NCBI RefSeq assembly: GCF_009002475.1
Contig: NZ_AP019860.1
Coordinates: 9,049,547-9,113,546, forward strand
DNA length: 64,000 bases
Direction: 5' to 3'
Origin: Candidatus Uabimicrobium amorphum
Lineage (GTDB): Bacteria > Planctomycetota > Uabimicrobiia > Uabimicrobiales > Uabimicrobiaceae
The notes under the pieces: model-generated
What the model was told of the DNA's origin: nothing
The model's database searches: none
The model's input: only the letters and a program-made list of their open reading frames with translations
Made by a program: the position numbers and the translations under genes
Shown: piece after piece, positions 1 to 9,290 of the stretch
Layout: the number at the start of each line of letters is the position of its first letter
Position numbering within the stretch: the stretch's first letter is position 1

Positions 1-330
1 GCAATGGCCACGTTATTATCCTCCATTACCTGTAAAACAAAAACACAAGCGATGATATACGGAAGCAACGCACGTTTAGAGATTGAATCTCCATGGTATG
101 CACCTTCACACCTCACTCTACGAAAATATGAAGACAATGACGATGAAGAATTTCGCTTTAATTATGACAATATAGGCAATGGTTATACATTCGAAATTGT
201 AGAAGTGATGCGCTCAATGGAAAGAACACAACAGCAAAGCTCTTTGTGGAGTTGGCAAGACAGCTTAGAACTTATGGGTATACTCGATAAAATTCGCGAA
301 GCGTGCGGTATTCATTACGATATAAAATAG
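1..330 (+). CDS. Gfo/Idh/MocA-family oxidoreductase, C-terminal end (partial)
   Basis: The reading frame is open from the first base, so this is the tail of a gene that starts before the window; the ATG at 4 is probably an internal methionine. The 109 visible residues match the C-terminal alpha/beta domain of Gfo/Idh/MocA NAD(P)-dependent sugar or dihydrodiol dehydrogenases: a strand reading AMIYGSNARLEIESPWYAP, then GNGYTFEIVEVMRSM and the closing helix with DSLELMGILDKIREACGIHY. The Rossmann nucleotide-binding half is outside the window, so substrate cannot be judged. The stop is 11 bases before the kinase start at 342, so the two may be cotranscribed. Family call is fairly sure, function not. 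Confidence 0.75.
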   Translation, partial: AMATLLSSITCKTKTQAMIYGSNARLEIESPWYAPSHLTLRKYEDNDDEEFRFNYDNIGNGYTFEIVEVMRSMERTQQQSSLWSWQDSLELMGILDKIREACGIHYDIK

Positions 331-341
331 GTGGTAAGACC

Positions 342-1397
342 ATGAGTGATAAGAAAAAAGCACGAGAAGACACGATTCGTCGCCAACTGCAAACCACAAA
401 CATTTTGCGTGGTGAGGAAACGAGTCTTGATAACAATGAGATCAATAATGTGGACATCTACTTTGCCTTGTACCCTGGGGAAGTTTTTGCCGATCGGTAC
501 AAAGTTTTGCACAAAATTGGCGAAGGTGGCATGGGTTTAGTATACAAAGTCGAAGATCTTGAAGACGATCATGTGATCAAAGCTTTAAAAGTGACCATTG
601 TTGCTGCGGAATCAGAAAGTGAAGTTCACATCAAAAGATTCACTAGAGAAATCAATATGATGCGTAAACTACACCACCCAAATATTGTGACTCTTTACGA
701 AGCGGGGCAATTTGAAAAACGTTGGTACTATACGATGAATTTCATTGAAGGCAAACTGTTTACAATGGATACATGGAACGATTTGTCCGTGGAAGATGGT
801 TTGCGCATTCTTATCCAAATCGCAAAAGCGGTGCACCATGCCCACCAAAAGAATATACTTCACCGTGATTTAAAGCCGGAGAATATCATATGGACATCCG
901 ACCATCAGGCCTTTCTCATGGACTTTGGAATTGCAAAATCTTTGGGGTACAACACGAAATTGACCGATAGCGATACGGTGATCGGATCACTGTATTATCT
1001 CTCACCCGAGCAGGCGAGCGGGGACAGTGATATTGACGCGCGTAGCGATGTCTTTGCTTTGGGTGTTGTTCTCTATCAATTTTTGACGCGTAGCCTTCCG
1101 TTTATGGGTACGTCAAATATGATGGTCATCAACGCGATATTACGTTCTGAGCCTATATCTCCAAGAAGTATTCGCAGCGAAATATCCGAAGATTTACAAA
1201 AAGTATGTCTCACAGCGCTTGAAAAAAATAGAGAGCTACGCTACGTATCTGCAGAAAGATTCGCAGAGGATTTAGAAAGTGTTTTGCATGATGAGCCACC
1301 ACAACTTATCACCACAAGTTCTTCTTACTATCTTGTCTACGTAGGGATTATCGTGGTAATTATCTACATATGGATATATCTTGGAACATTTTACTAA
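342..1397 (+). CDS. Ser/Thr protein kinase with C-terminal membrane anchor
   Basis: A 351-residue Hanks-type kinase. Visible motifs: glycine loop GEGGMG (about 60-65), catalytic lysine in IKALK (about 83), HRDLKPEN (174-181), DFG (194-196) and SPEQ in the activation segment, so it should be active. The last 20 or so residues (YLVYVGIIVVIIYIWIYLG) form one hydrophobic helix at the extreme C-terminus: a tail anchor that leaves the kinase in the cytoplasm with no sensor domain outside. A GTG at 303 would extend the frame over the previous gene; ATG 342 is preferred because it clears that gene and follows a GGTGG-like site. The N-terminal 50 residues are charged and of unknown role. Confidence 0.9.
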   Translation: MSDKKKAREDTIRRQLQTTNILRGEETSLDNNEINNVDIYFALYPGEVFADRYKVLHKIGEGGMGLVYKVEDLEDDHVIKALKVTIVAAESESEVHIKRFTREINMMRKLHHPNIVTLYEAGQFEKRWYYTMNFIEGKLFTMDTWNDLSVEDGLRILIQIAKAVHHAHQKNILHRDLKPENIIWTSDHQAFLMDFGIAKSLGYNTKLTDSDTVIGSLYYLSPEQASGDSDIDARSDVFALGVVLYQFLTRSLPFMGTSNMMVINAILRSEPISPRSIRSEISEDLQKVCLTALEKNRELRYVSAERFAEDLESVLHDEPPQLITTSSSYYLVYVGIIVVIIYIWIYLGTFY

Positions 1398-1531
1398 GAC
1401 GTGTCGCGGTACTAGAATATCGCCTATTTTTTCGATCCGATCTAGTTGAAGTTCACAGAACCGTCAACGTAAATTTGCTTATATGAAAACGCGTTGGTGT
1501 AAAAAATAAGACCTTAACCTAAAAGATCGAT

Positions 1532-1558
1532 AAAAGCTTGATATTTCATCAAGCTTTT
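1532..1558. terminator. Bidirectional intrinsic terminator
   Basis: A perfect 11-bp stem (AAAAGCTTGAT with ATCAAGCTTTT) around a 5-base loop lies between two convergent kinase genes and abuts the stop of the minus-strand one. U-rich tracts follow on both strands, so it can serve both. Confidence 0.75.
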
Positions 1559-3082
1559 CTATTTGTTTTTTATTGCTCTGCGAACAAACATGCGGTATTC
1601 GCGTTTGGAAATATAGGAGTCTTTGTCGCTATCTATTTTCCAAAACAGAGGTTTGTTGAATTCGGCTTTGGATAGTTTGCCATCGCTATTTTTGTCTAGT
1701 TGATGAAAAGGCGGTACCTTACGCATCATTTTTTGCTTTCTCATGCGTTGCATCCATACGTGTGCCTCACGCCTCTTTCCCATATAATTGAAAATGTTTT
1801 TGAATTTTTTACTCAACTCATTTTTGGTTAATAACTTATCGTTATTTCGATCAATCGAACGAAAACTATCCTTTTTAAAAGGCCATTCATTTAGTCCAAT
1901 CTTTTGATCTTGATTTTGATCATACTCCATAATAAAGTTTTGGGTAATCACCTGTTGTGGAGGCGCTGCGTCTTGGTTTTTGTCCTTTTCCTTGCCCTTG
2001 CGATCTTTATTCTCTTCCTTGCTGTTTTCATTACTTTGTGGTTTTTCGTTTTGTGCCATGGACGCCGGAACCTCTTCTTGCCTATTTTTACCATACGCCA
2101 CAGCAACAAAAAAGACAACGATTGCAACGGCGAGTACCGAAGCATAACGGATGAAAACTGGCGTTTTCTGTCTACTTTGTAAAGACCTTTTCATCTCCGT
2201 GACAGACGCGAAGCGCATATTTCTATCTTTGTGCAGCGCTTTTTTACAGAAGTTATTCCAAACCGGTGACATGTCTTCGATGGGAGACGGAGTTTGTTTG
2301 ATCACTTTTTGGAGTATGGTAAAGGGATTCTTTCCGGTGAAGACGGGGCGTCCTGCCAGCATTTCATATAGTATGGTACCCAATGAATAAATATCGGTGC
2401 GTTGGTCTACTGCTTGTCCCAATGCCTGCTCTGGTGACATATACATGGGGGTTCCTAGAACTTCTCCGGTGATGGATAAGTTGGAATTTCCTTCGTTTAG
2501 TGCCTTGGCGATTCCAAAGTCGGTGATGAATACATTGTCATTTTCATCAATGAGTATGTTGCTCGGTTTTAGATCGCGGTGTACGATCTCTTTACTATGC
2601 GCATACTCTATGGCGTCGAGAATTTGCATAAAAATATGTTGGGTTTCTTTGATGTGCAGTTTTTTGCTCTTGAGGTATGCCGCCAAAGAGATTCCTTCGA
2701 TGTATTGCATGATGATACATGGGGAATTATTGATCGTTTGAAAATCGTGAACAGCAACAATATTCGGGTGGTGTAACGACGCGTTATTGCGCGCTTCTCT
2801 TTGAAAGCGCTTGAGGGCAATCGCCGAAGGAAGTTTTATTTGTTTGATGGCCACTACGCGCGAAAGTATTTTGTCATACGCTTTGTATACCACTCCCATA
2901 CCGCCTTGTCCTATTTTTCCTTGGAACTCAAAACGTTGCTGTCCGACCGTTGCCGTTAAATCATTTCCGGATTTTTCGCTCATTGTTTGTTGATTGTCGA
3001 GATCATTTGCACTATCTTCGTCGGGTAGTAGTTTGGCACATTGGCGCAATAGAGCATCTACCCTATTTGATACATCACTCAT
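1559..3082 (-). CDS. Ser/Thr protein kinase with four exported EF-hand loops
   Basis: 507 residues. Kinase motifs are complete: GQGGMG (58-63), VAIK lysine (80), HRDLKPSN (168-175), DFG (188-190), SPEQ. One membrane helix follows at about 312-331, then a charged Lys/Glu/Asn linker. The C-terminus carries four 12-residue EF-hand loops starting at about 388 (DQNQDQKIGLNE), 411 (DRNNDKLLTKNE), 463 (DKNSDGKLSKAE) and 484 (DSDKDSYISKRE), each with acidic or Asn residues at positions 1, 3, 5 and Glu at 12. With the kinase inside, the EF hands lie outside, suggesting Ca2+ or metal sensing. The start ATG overlaps the stop of the sigma-factor gene (ATGAGTGA, 8 bases) and has a GGAGG site, so the genes look translationally coupled; a longer frame to 3115 is less likely. 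Confidence 0.93.
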   Translation of the reverse strand: MSDVSNRVDALLRQCAKLLPDEDSANDLDNQQTMSEKSGNDLTATVGQQRFEFQGKIGQGGMGVVYKAYDKILSRVVAIKQIKLPSAIALKRFQREARNNASLHHPNIVAVHDFQTINNSPCIIMQYIEGISLAAYLKSKKLHIKETQHIFMQILDAIEYAHSKEIVHRDLKPSNILIDENDNVFITDFGIAKALNEGNSNLSITGEVLGTPMYMSPEQALGQAVDQRTDIYSLGTILYEMLAGRPVFTGKNPFTILQKVIKQTPSPIEDMSPVWNNFCKKALHKDRNMRFASVTEMKRSLQSRQKTPVFIRYASVLAVAIVVFFVAVAYGKNRQEEVPASMAQNEKPQSNENSKEENKDRKGKEKDKNQDAAPPQQVITQNFIMEYDQNQDQKIGLNEWPFKKDSFRSIDRNNDKLLTKNELSKKFKNIFNYMGKRREAHVWMQRMRKQKMMRKVPPFHQLDKNSDGKLSKAEFNKPLFWKIDSDKDSYISKREYRMFVRRAIKNK

Positions 3083-3677
3083 TTTCGCCCTCCTCCAAGT
3101 AATTTTTGACTTCATTGTGAATACTTTTCAAGTACTTTTTTACTTGGTAATCGGTAATGTTTAATTTTTTTACGATAGATTCGATACTCTCATCGTCACG
3201 ATAACGCAAAATGAAAATCTGTTTCATTAGTGGATCTTCGGCATGTTCGATTAAGTCGCGTATTACCAATAAATTGAGTACCTCTTCTGCTTTTTTTTCG
3301 TTACTCTCGAGCGTAGATAAAAGAGAGATGTGCTCATCGTTGTGGTATATGGTTGCTTGGCGCATCAGTTGTGCTTTTTTGGTCTTCTTACCTTTCCAAT
3401 AATTGCTTATTTCACCTTTAATCACCTTTAGTGCCAAAGCGTTAAAAGCCTTTTTTTCGCGAACCTCTTTGACTTTTTTCGATAGCGTAAGCAGAATTTT
3501 GTTGGTGAGATCGTAACTATCGTGGTAGTGCCCGACCGTTAAACGTACAAAATTGAAGATAGGCGTCTGGTATCGAGATAAAAAAGCATCCATATGTTGG
3601 ATTGTATCTGGATTGTTTTGGATATATTGGATCAATTCGATGGTCATTGTCGAACATGGTTTATTTAAATTTGTCAT
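3075..3677 (-). CDS. ECF-like RNA polymerase sigma factor
   Basis: 200 residues with the layout of a small sigma-70 family factor. An N-terminal region 2-like helical block (around YQTPIFNFVRLTVGHYHDSY) stands where core RNA polymerase and the -10 element are bound. A C-terminal region 4-like helix-turn-helix (FILRYRDDESIESIVKKL followed by YQVKKYLKSIHNEV) would read the -35 element. No anti-sigma gene is adjacent; instead the EF-hand kinase follows with overlapping stop and start, which fits planctomycete ECF groups thought to be controlled by Ser/Thr phosphorylation. ATG 3677 is chosen because AGGGCG precedes it, while the next ATG (residue 11) lacks a binding site. Family assignment is from layout because the sequence is divergent. 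Confidence 0.8.
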   Translation of the reverse strand: MTNLNKPCSTMTIELIQYIQNNPDTIQHMDAFLSRYQTPIFNFVRLTVGHYHDSYDLTNKILLTLSKKVKEVREKKAFNALALKVIKGEISNYWKGKKTKKAQLMRQATIYHNDEHISLLSTLESNEKKAEEVLNLLVIRDLIEHAEDPLMKQIFILRYRDDESIESIVKKLNITDYQVKKYLKSIHNEVKNYLEEGENE

Positions 3678-3762
3678 AAGCGCGCCCTAAACAATTCTTT
3701 TTATATAACCCTTGAGATGCAGTGAATTTCGGATAGTGCCGCTCTTCCAAAGTTGGACAATA

Positions 3763-4395
3763 TTACCCATCTTTGGATTTCAGGGTATCACCCTTAGATT
3801 TAATTTCTTGGCAGCTAACAGCGTAAGAATTTACCTGTTCGTCAGTAATCCCCGGAAGTTCGAAAACTCCTAGACCACTAAACCGCCAAGCTCGCCGCTT
3901 AGAAACACTACGACGGCCCGAGCAAGGCATCTGTAATTTTTGCAGAGTTCTGTTTAAGCCATTTCTGGCAGCATTTTCATCTCGAAAATGAAAGGAGTCA
4001 CATTCAGGACAAGTCCAATAACGAAACTCGGGAGAAATACGATCTTTAACAACATGATCGCAATCATGGCAGGTACGGGTTGAAGCCTTTTCTGACCATT
4101 CAACAAAAACACGACCAGAACGATTAGCGACCCAATTTAAGATAAGTTTGAATTGACCAATGAGAGATTGATTATTCATCGCTCTTCGCATTTTGGAGGT
4201 AAGTCCTCCACCATTTGGAGTGTAGTCACCAACACTGACAACATCATATTCGCGAAAAAGACGATTTGCAAGAGAGTAGAGAAACACCTTAACCTGTTCT
4301 CGGCGTGTCCGATAAAGTTCTTGCAACTTGTCATCAAAGAATAGCCAACGACGAGAAGGTTTCCAAAATGGGATTTTCAATGAGACTACTTGCAT
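3763..4395 (-). CDS. tnpB: TnpB-like protein, internally shortened
   Basis: TnpB proteins are RNA-guided RuvC nucleases, usually about 370-400 residues; this one has 210. The first 15 residues (ending IPFWKPS) look like a natural N-terminus, but the reading then jumps straight to the late linker and RuvC-II region (FREYDVVSVGDYTPNGGG). The block that should hold the wedge region and the RuvC-I aspartate is missing, without loss of frame. The zinc ribbon (CHDC and CPEC pairs) and RuvC-III (FRDENAARNGLNR) remain. The canonical RuvC-II acidic position reads V-G-D. It should therefore be unable to cut DNA. The ATG directly abuts the tnpA stop (TAAATG). It is either a decayed copy or a nuclease-dead TnpB derivative. 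Confidence 0.8.
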   Translation of the reverse strand: MQVVSLKIPFWKPSRRWLFFDDKLQELYRTRREQVKVFLYSLANRLFREYDVVSVGDYTPNGGGLTSKMRRAMNNQSLIGQFKLILNWVANRSGRVFVEWSEKASTRTCHDCDHVVKDRISPEFRYWTCPECDSFHFRDENAARNGLNRTLQKLQMPCSGRRSVSKRRAWRFSGLGVFELPGITDEQVNSYAVSCQEIKSKGDTLKSKDG

Positions 4396-5019
4396 TTATT
4401 CCTTTTCTATTTCTTCGGCAACTTGCCTTAGCTGCTTCATCACTTTTCTATTTTTGTGACTTCTAGCTCCATACAATCGTGCTGAAAACACTGTTATTAT
4501 CTCTAATACATCTGTTACTAGTTCTTCTTCAAAAGTTACTTCTTCTGAACTATTTATAATCACCACCTCTACGGCAAATTGTTCGCACAAACTAAACACG
4601 ATTTCTGAACCAAACCTCAGTAATCTGTCTTTGTGTGTTAATACAAGCCTGTTTATTTCTCCTTGGCAGATCTTTTTTATCAGCGTTTTTAATCCACGTT
4701 TGCGATAATTCAAGCCTGAGCCCATATCTTTTAGTACTTCGTATTTCCATCCTTGGGAACTACAATACGACTCCAGTAGTTTTGCCTGTCTCACTAAATC
4801 TTGCTTTTGATCGTGACTTGATACTCTCGCGTATGCTAGTGTGACTTCTTCTACTGACTGTACTCCCAGCATTTTCGCTTTGCGCAATTCTCGTATGTCG
4901 TAGCGGCGGTGTCCTCCCTTTGTTCTTTCTGAACTTATCTTACCTTTTTCTTCCCACCGCCTTAGAGTTTTTGCTGATACTCCTAGCTCTTTTGCTGCTT
5001 TTTTTATACTTATTTTCAT
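4396..5019 (-). CDS. tnpA: IS607-family serine recombinase transposase TnpA
   Basis: 207 residues, normal length for IS607 TnpA. The N-terminus is a MerR-like DNA-binding domain (AAKELGVSAKTLRRWEEKGK, then GGHRRYD). From about residue 60 a resolvase catalytic domain follows: LAYARVSSHDQK carries the nucleophilic serine, and LVLTHKDRLLRFG the conserved arginines. The C-terminal VFSARLYGARSHKNRK is the IS607 signature helix. No frameshift is visible, so the enzyme may still work. It should catalyse excision and insertion through a circular intermediate without long terminal repeats. Confidence 0.93.
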   Translation of the reverse strand: MKISIKKAAKELGVSAKTLRRWEEKGKISSERTKGGHRRYDIRELRKAKMLGVQSVEEVTLAYARVSSHDQKQDLVRQAKLLESYCSSQGWKYEVLKDMGSGLNYRKRGLKTLIKKICQGEINRLVLTHKDRLLRFGSEIVFSLCEQFAVEVVIINSSEEVTFEEELVTDVLEIITVFSARLYGARSHKNRKVMKQLRQVAEEIEKE

Positions 5020-5043
5020 AATAAACTAATATTACCTATTATG

Positions 5044-5072
5044 GACAATATTGTCAATAATTGTACAATATT
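5044..5072. promoter_or_regulatory. Palindromic site upstream of tnpA
   Basis: GACAATATTGTC is a perfect 12-bp palindrome at 5044-5055, followed by a related AATTGTACAATATT at 5059-5072. It lies 25 bases upstream of tnpA at the presumed element end. It could be a TnpA binding site or operator; this is inferred from position. Confidence 0.4.
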
Positions 5073-5188
5073 TTTTCTACAGTAGCGTGCCCCTAAGCTT
5101 TATTGTTGCGTAACTTATATTATATTGTAAAATAATATGGAAGCATTTGACAACCCCTAAATAGTATATTATACGAAAGTTTATATAA

Positions 5189-8100
5189 ATGGCCACACAC
5201 CATTCTGCAAATTCAGATGATAGTCAAGACAAATATGCCGTTACGCGCGTAAAAGGTCGTAGTACGATGAATCTTAAGCGACAAGAACCTACGCAAAATA
5301 TGTTACGGCACTATAAAATTACGGGTATTCTTGGCGAAGGTGGAATGGGGAAAGTTTATAAAGCTTGGGACACAAAAATCAATCGTCCTGTGGCATTGAA
5401 AGTGCTTTTGCCGCGTAATAGCCATATGCAAAAAGTAATTGAGCGCTTTTCGCGAGAGGCATTGGCGGTGGCGAAATTACAGCATCCCAATATTGTCGGT
5501 CTATATGAAATAGGCGTGGACAAAGGGCAGCGCTTTTTTACCATGCAATTTATCGAAGGGACAACCCTACACGAAACAGGAACGAATCGCAAACTACGTA
5601 TACCTAAAATTGTCAATATCATGATTAAAGTGGCTCATGCCATTGATTATGCCCATAGCCAAGGTGTGATTCACCGCGATTTAAAGCCGGCAAATATATT
5701 GCTAAGCGAAGAAGAGGAACCATTTGTCATGGACTTCGGTTTAGCAAAACTGGATAAAGTGGACAAAAGCCTGACAAAAACAGGAGAGGTGATGGGAACA
5801 CCCTATTACATGTCTCCTGAGCAAGCCACAGGTAAGAGCAAAGATATTGAGCGTACGACAGATATTTATTCTTTAGGTGTGATTCTTTATGAGTTACTTA
5901 CTGGAGAAGTACCATTTAGTGCGCCATCGACAATGCAAATTCTAAACAAAATCACCAAAGCGGACCCCGTACTCCCTTCTAAAATAAATCCACGTATCCC
6001 GAAGCCTTTACAAGCCATTTGTCTTAAGGCCATGCATAAAAAAGTGTACAAACGTTATCAGAGTGGTAAAGAGTTGGCGGAAGATCTCGAACGATTTAAG
6101 AATGGGGAAAAAGTTCATGCGCGAAATCCTATCTCTACTCAAAAATGGCGTATAGCAGCGATTGTTGTCATGACGAGTTTGTTGTCGATATACATTGGTT
6201 ATGGTTTTGGGCAAAGAACAAAGAACGATATTTATCAACTGGGAATTTCTTGGGAACAACTCTCACCAAGTAAGTGGCCGAAGTACGGGAAAAGGCTTGT
6301 CGACAAGGGGTTTTTTCAGCAGGCCCATGAAATATTTACCAAAGCATTGGCGACTCCGAATTTAGACGCGCGAGAAGAAGAGATTCGTTGCTATTTAATC
6401 GCAACAAGCGTGAATTTGAGTCATTACCAACAAGCTCTTTTTCACTACCAAAAACTTTCTTCTACAAAGCAGAAAAATCCTGAAATTATGTTGGCCATAG
6501 CCAAAGCCCATTATTATTTAGAAAACTATTCTACGGCACAAAGTTTATTGCAAAATTTAAAAGACAGCAAAAAGTTTCCACAAAAACAAATACAGGTGAT
6601 GTTTTACTTAGCGGAAACGGATTATGAACTTGGGAACTACAACAGCGCTAAAAAATTTTTAGAGAAAGTGGAGCACTTACTCTTTAAAAACAATAATAAT
6701 TTTGATGATTCTCTGAAGGCAACGCTTTTTTTACATTTGGGTAATTGTTACCTAAACGAAAAGAATTACTCTTTGGCAGAAAATTATTTGAAAAAAGCGC
6801 AAAACTTTTTGCCCAATCTCGTGGACATATATTCGGCTCTAGGTACATGTTATTTGAAGGAAAAAAGTCCTATTCGCGATGCCAAAAAAGCCCAGGAATG
6901 TTTTCGCAAATGTGTAGAACTAGATACAAACAACAGTATGTATTATGCACATTTAGGAAATAGTCTTGAAGCTCTAGGAGAATACCGCGAGGCAAATTCG
7001 ATGTATATTCGCGCTTTGGATATTGACAGTGAGAATTTTACGGCGACAAGGGGACTTCTTACTGTCCCGCTGCGCGATATTGCCGTTATCGAAACGAATA
7101 TTCAGCATCTAATGTATTATTTAAATAAAATACAAAAAGTTGCGGCAACAGATTTGATGGCCAATGATGTTTTGAAAATACAACGCAAGTACCAGAATGC
7201 CTACATTCAATATTTGGCGATAAAAAAAACTCAGGGAAATCCCCACTCTTTTGCGAAGCGTTTGTTAAAAGAAAATATATCCTTGCAGATATACGATTCT
7301 ATTCAAAAAGGTTTGTTGACACTACGTTATCATCCCGAGATAGACTTGATGGCGAAAACGCTGCAAAATGGTGCCTATAAAAAGCACGTGAAAGAGCGTT
7401 TGGCTCAGACTTTTGGTATGATTTTCCGCATGCGTCGTGAAGAGCAAAAATATGTGAGTTATTATTTGATTGCGAAATACTATTTTGTCAAACACATATC
7501 GCAGCAGCAAATAGAAGAGAATATTCAAGTACAGTTTGTTTATGATATTTTACGCGACGAAGAAGAAAATACTTTCATGAGATACTTGGCGGCAAAGATT
7601 ATCATGAAATTGTTGGATTTTAAAGAAATCGAAAACTTGGCAAAAAAAAGAAATTCATGTGCCGTAATCTGCCGTACGGTGCTGAACGAAAGTGGTTTTC
7701 CTCGACCTTTTCGCTACAAAAACTTACCTTGGAAAGACAATTTGCTATTGACCAAGTTTGTCGCTCGTTATGGAAAGCATTCTGCACAAGACTGGCTATT
7801 GTTTAAGGCACACCGCGATGAAATTGTGCGTCTTTACGCCGCTGCAAATGTCGCACAACGCAATGAAAACCGGCAGCATCTCTTTAACGCTCGGGAAATT
7901 TTAGCGAAACTAACACAGCACAAAAGCCCCGACATTCGAAGTTATGCCCATTATTTTTTGTGGCGCTCGTATATTGTCAATGAAGACAAAATGCGACATC
8001 TCAATTATATAATTGCTGGGTTACGCGATCCAAATATACGCGTGAAGAAAAGCGTACTATTTTACCGCGATCTATTTGTCGACCCGAAGCTATGGGATGA

Positions 8101-9277
8101 ATTGTGCGCTCTACTGCGAAGTGCCAAAGAAGATACGGTACTGCGTATGGCTTTATCGGGCTTAGCAACTTATGATAGCGACAACGCCATGTTTGATGAG
8201 ATGATCTACAGTCACGACAAATATTTATATTCGACACGTGCCCTTGCTTTTATGTGTCGTTTATTTTTTATGGGAAAAACCCCCAAACATGAGCGCAAAC
8301 CAAAAATTCAACGTAAGTTTTTTAAGTTGCTCCAAGAATTGGGTAAATTAACCCAAGATCCAGAACCGCGTTTTCGTTTTATTATATATTGTTTTTTATC
8401 CGTCGCTGGCTTTCAGCCTACCGACTTTATTAAGGATGAAAAAGATCCTTATGTGAAAGCACATATTATTGCAAATATTAAATTTAAGTTACTTAGTAGT
8501 CGTAGTAGCAACCACCGTCGCGAACTTTCCATTATACAGCCGTTTTTAAATCATAAAAATACCGTTATACAAAAAGCGGCGCTTATTTCTTACGCATCTC
8601 TTTTAAATATTGACCAACAAAGAGTGCTATTTGACGATGTGAAAACGCGCAAAGAAAAGAATATACTTGAGGGAGCGGCTGTCGGTTTTTATAGTTCAGC
8701 GCGCGTTCCTATCTTAGCAAGAATGGATCAAGAAGGACGTTTTAATCTCGATTCTAAAAATCAATACTACGAAAGCTATATTGAGAAGTTGCAACTCTTT
8801 TTTCGCTACCCTACAATAAAAAAACATTTAAGAGAACGTATAACGTTTGCCATAGATCTGTATCCGGAAGCATACTATTACTATGAGCGCAGTTTGATTC
8901 ATATGTTTGACAAAAAACACAATGCGGCACTCGAAGATTTGAAAAAAGCATTAAAATTTGCTGAAAACAGCGATAAATATATTTATACTATTGCAAAAAT
9001 CTACCATGAGATAGGGAAAGTGGATGAAGCCAAAGCATGGTTAGCCAAACTACAAATCCACAATTATGATTTAGAAAATATGCAATCGATTGCGGAGTTA
9101 TATGTCAAAGTTGGTTTATACGAAGAAGCCCGTAAAGTATACTCCAAATTGATATTACTTTTTCCTAGCAACAAAAACTTATATTTAGGTCTGGCAAAAT
9201 GTTATAATAAGCTAGGTGAAACTTCATGGCACAAAGTATATGTAAATTACGCAAGTAAACAGGACTCTTCTAAGTAA
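5189..9277 (+). CDS. Ser/Thr protein kinase with exported TPR/HEAT sensor region
   Basis: 1362 residues. An N-terminal 40-residue tail precedes a complete kinase domain: GEGGMG (49-54), VALK lysine (71), HRDLKPAN (162-169), DFG (182-184), SPEQ (209-212). One membrane helix at about 321-340 (AAIVVMTSLLSIYIGYGFG) is followed by about 1000 residues outside. That part begins with tandem TPR helices (for example NSMYYAHLGNSLEALGEY), continues with helical HEAT-like repeats, and ends with more TPRs (KVDEAKAWLAKL, LYEEARKVYSKL). It probably senses or scaffolds envelope proteins and signals inward by phosphorylation. First gene of a packed five-gene run; 13 bases separate it from the FHA kinase. The ATG at 5189 has only a weak ribosome site; Met27 is an alternative start. 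Confidence 0.93.
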   Translation: MATHHSANSDDSQDKYAVTRVKGRSTMNLKRQEPTQNMLRHYKITGILGEGGMGKVYKAWDTKINRPVALKVLLPRNSHMQKVIERFSREALAVAKLQHPNIVGLYEIGVDKGQRFFTMQFIEGTTLHETGTNRKLRIPKIVNIMIKVAHAIDYAHSQGVIHRDLKPANILLSEEEEPFVMDFGLAKLDKVDKSLTKTGEVMGTPYYMSPEQATGKSKDIERTTDIYSLGVILYELLTGEVPFSAPSTMQILNKITKADPVLPSKINPRIPKPLQAICLKAMHKKVYKRYQSGKELAEDLERFKNGEKVHARNPISTQKWRIAAIVVMTSLLSIYIGYGFGQRTKNDIYQLGISWEQLSPSKWPKYGKRLVDKGFFQQAHEIFTKALATPNLDAREEEIRCYLIATSVNLSHYQQALFHYQKLSSTKQKNPEIMLAIAKAHYYLENYSTAQSLLQNLKDSKKFPQKQIQVMFYLAETDYELGNYNSAKKFLEKVEHLLFKNNNNFDDSLKATLFLHLGNCYLNEKNYSLAENYLKKAQNFLPNLVDIYSALGTCYLKEKSPIRDAKKAQECFRKCVELDTNNSMYYAHLGNSLEALGEYREANSMYIRALDIDSENFTATRGLLTVPLRDIAVIETNIQHLMYYLNKIQKVAATDLMANDVLKIQRKYQNAYIQYLAIKKTQGNPHSFAKRLLKENISLQIYDSIQKGLLTLRYHPEIDLMAKTLQNGAYKKHVKERLAQTFGMIFRMRREEQKYVSYYLIAKYYFVKHISQQQIEENIQVQFVYDILRDEEENTFMRYLAAKIIMKLLDFKEIENLAKKRNSCAVICRTVLNESGFPRPFRYKNLPWKDNLLLTKFVARYGKHSAQDWLLFKAHRDEIVRLYAAANVAQRNENRQHLFNAREILAKLTQHKSPDIRSYAHYFLWRSYIVNEDKMRHLNYIIAGLRDPNIRVKKSVLFYRDLFVDPKLWDELCALLRSAKEDTVLRMALSGLATYDSDNAMFDEMIYSHDKYLYSTRALAFMCRLFFMGKTPKHERKPKIQRKFFKLLQELGKLTQDPEPRFRFIIYCFLSVAGFQPTDFIKDEKDPYVKAHIIANIKFKLLSSRSSNHRRELSIIQPFLNHKNTVIQKAALISYASLLNIDQQRVLFDDVKTRKEKNILEGAAVGFYSSARVPILARMDQEGRFNLDSKNQYYESYIEKLQLFFRYPTIKKHLRERITFAIDLYPEAYYYYERSLIHMFDKKHNAALEDLKKALKFAENSDKYIYTIAKIYHEIGKVDEAKAWLAKLQIHNYDLENMQSIAELYVKVGLYEEARKVYSKLILLFPSNKNLYLGLAKCYNKLGETSWHKVYVNYASKQDSSK

Positions 9278-9290
9278 GGTAATACAACAA

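Larger units (their letters stand above)
3755..5072 (-). mobile_element. IS607-type insertion element
   Basis: Two abutting minus-strand genes, an IS607-type serine transposase and a TnpB-like protein, lie between the sigma-factor and TPR-kinase operons. The 10-mer GGACAATATT occurs in the same orientation at both flanks (3755-3764 and 5043-5052). IS607 elements have no long terminal inverted repeats and no target duplication, so exact ends are approximate. Confidence 0.75.

Noticed and set aside
303..341. GTG start extending the first kinase over the oxidoreductase gene
   Set aside because: ATG 342 clears the upstream stop and has a better ribosome site; the extension adds no conserved sequence.
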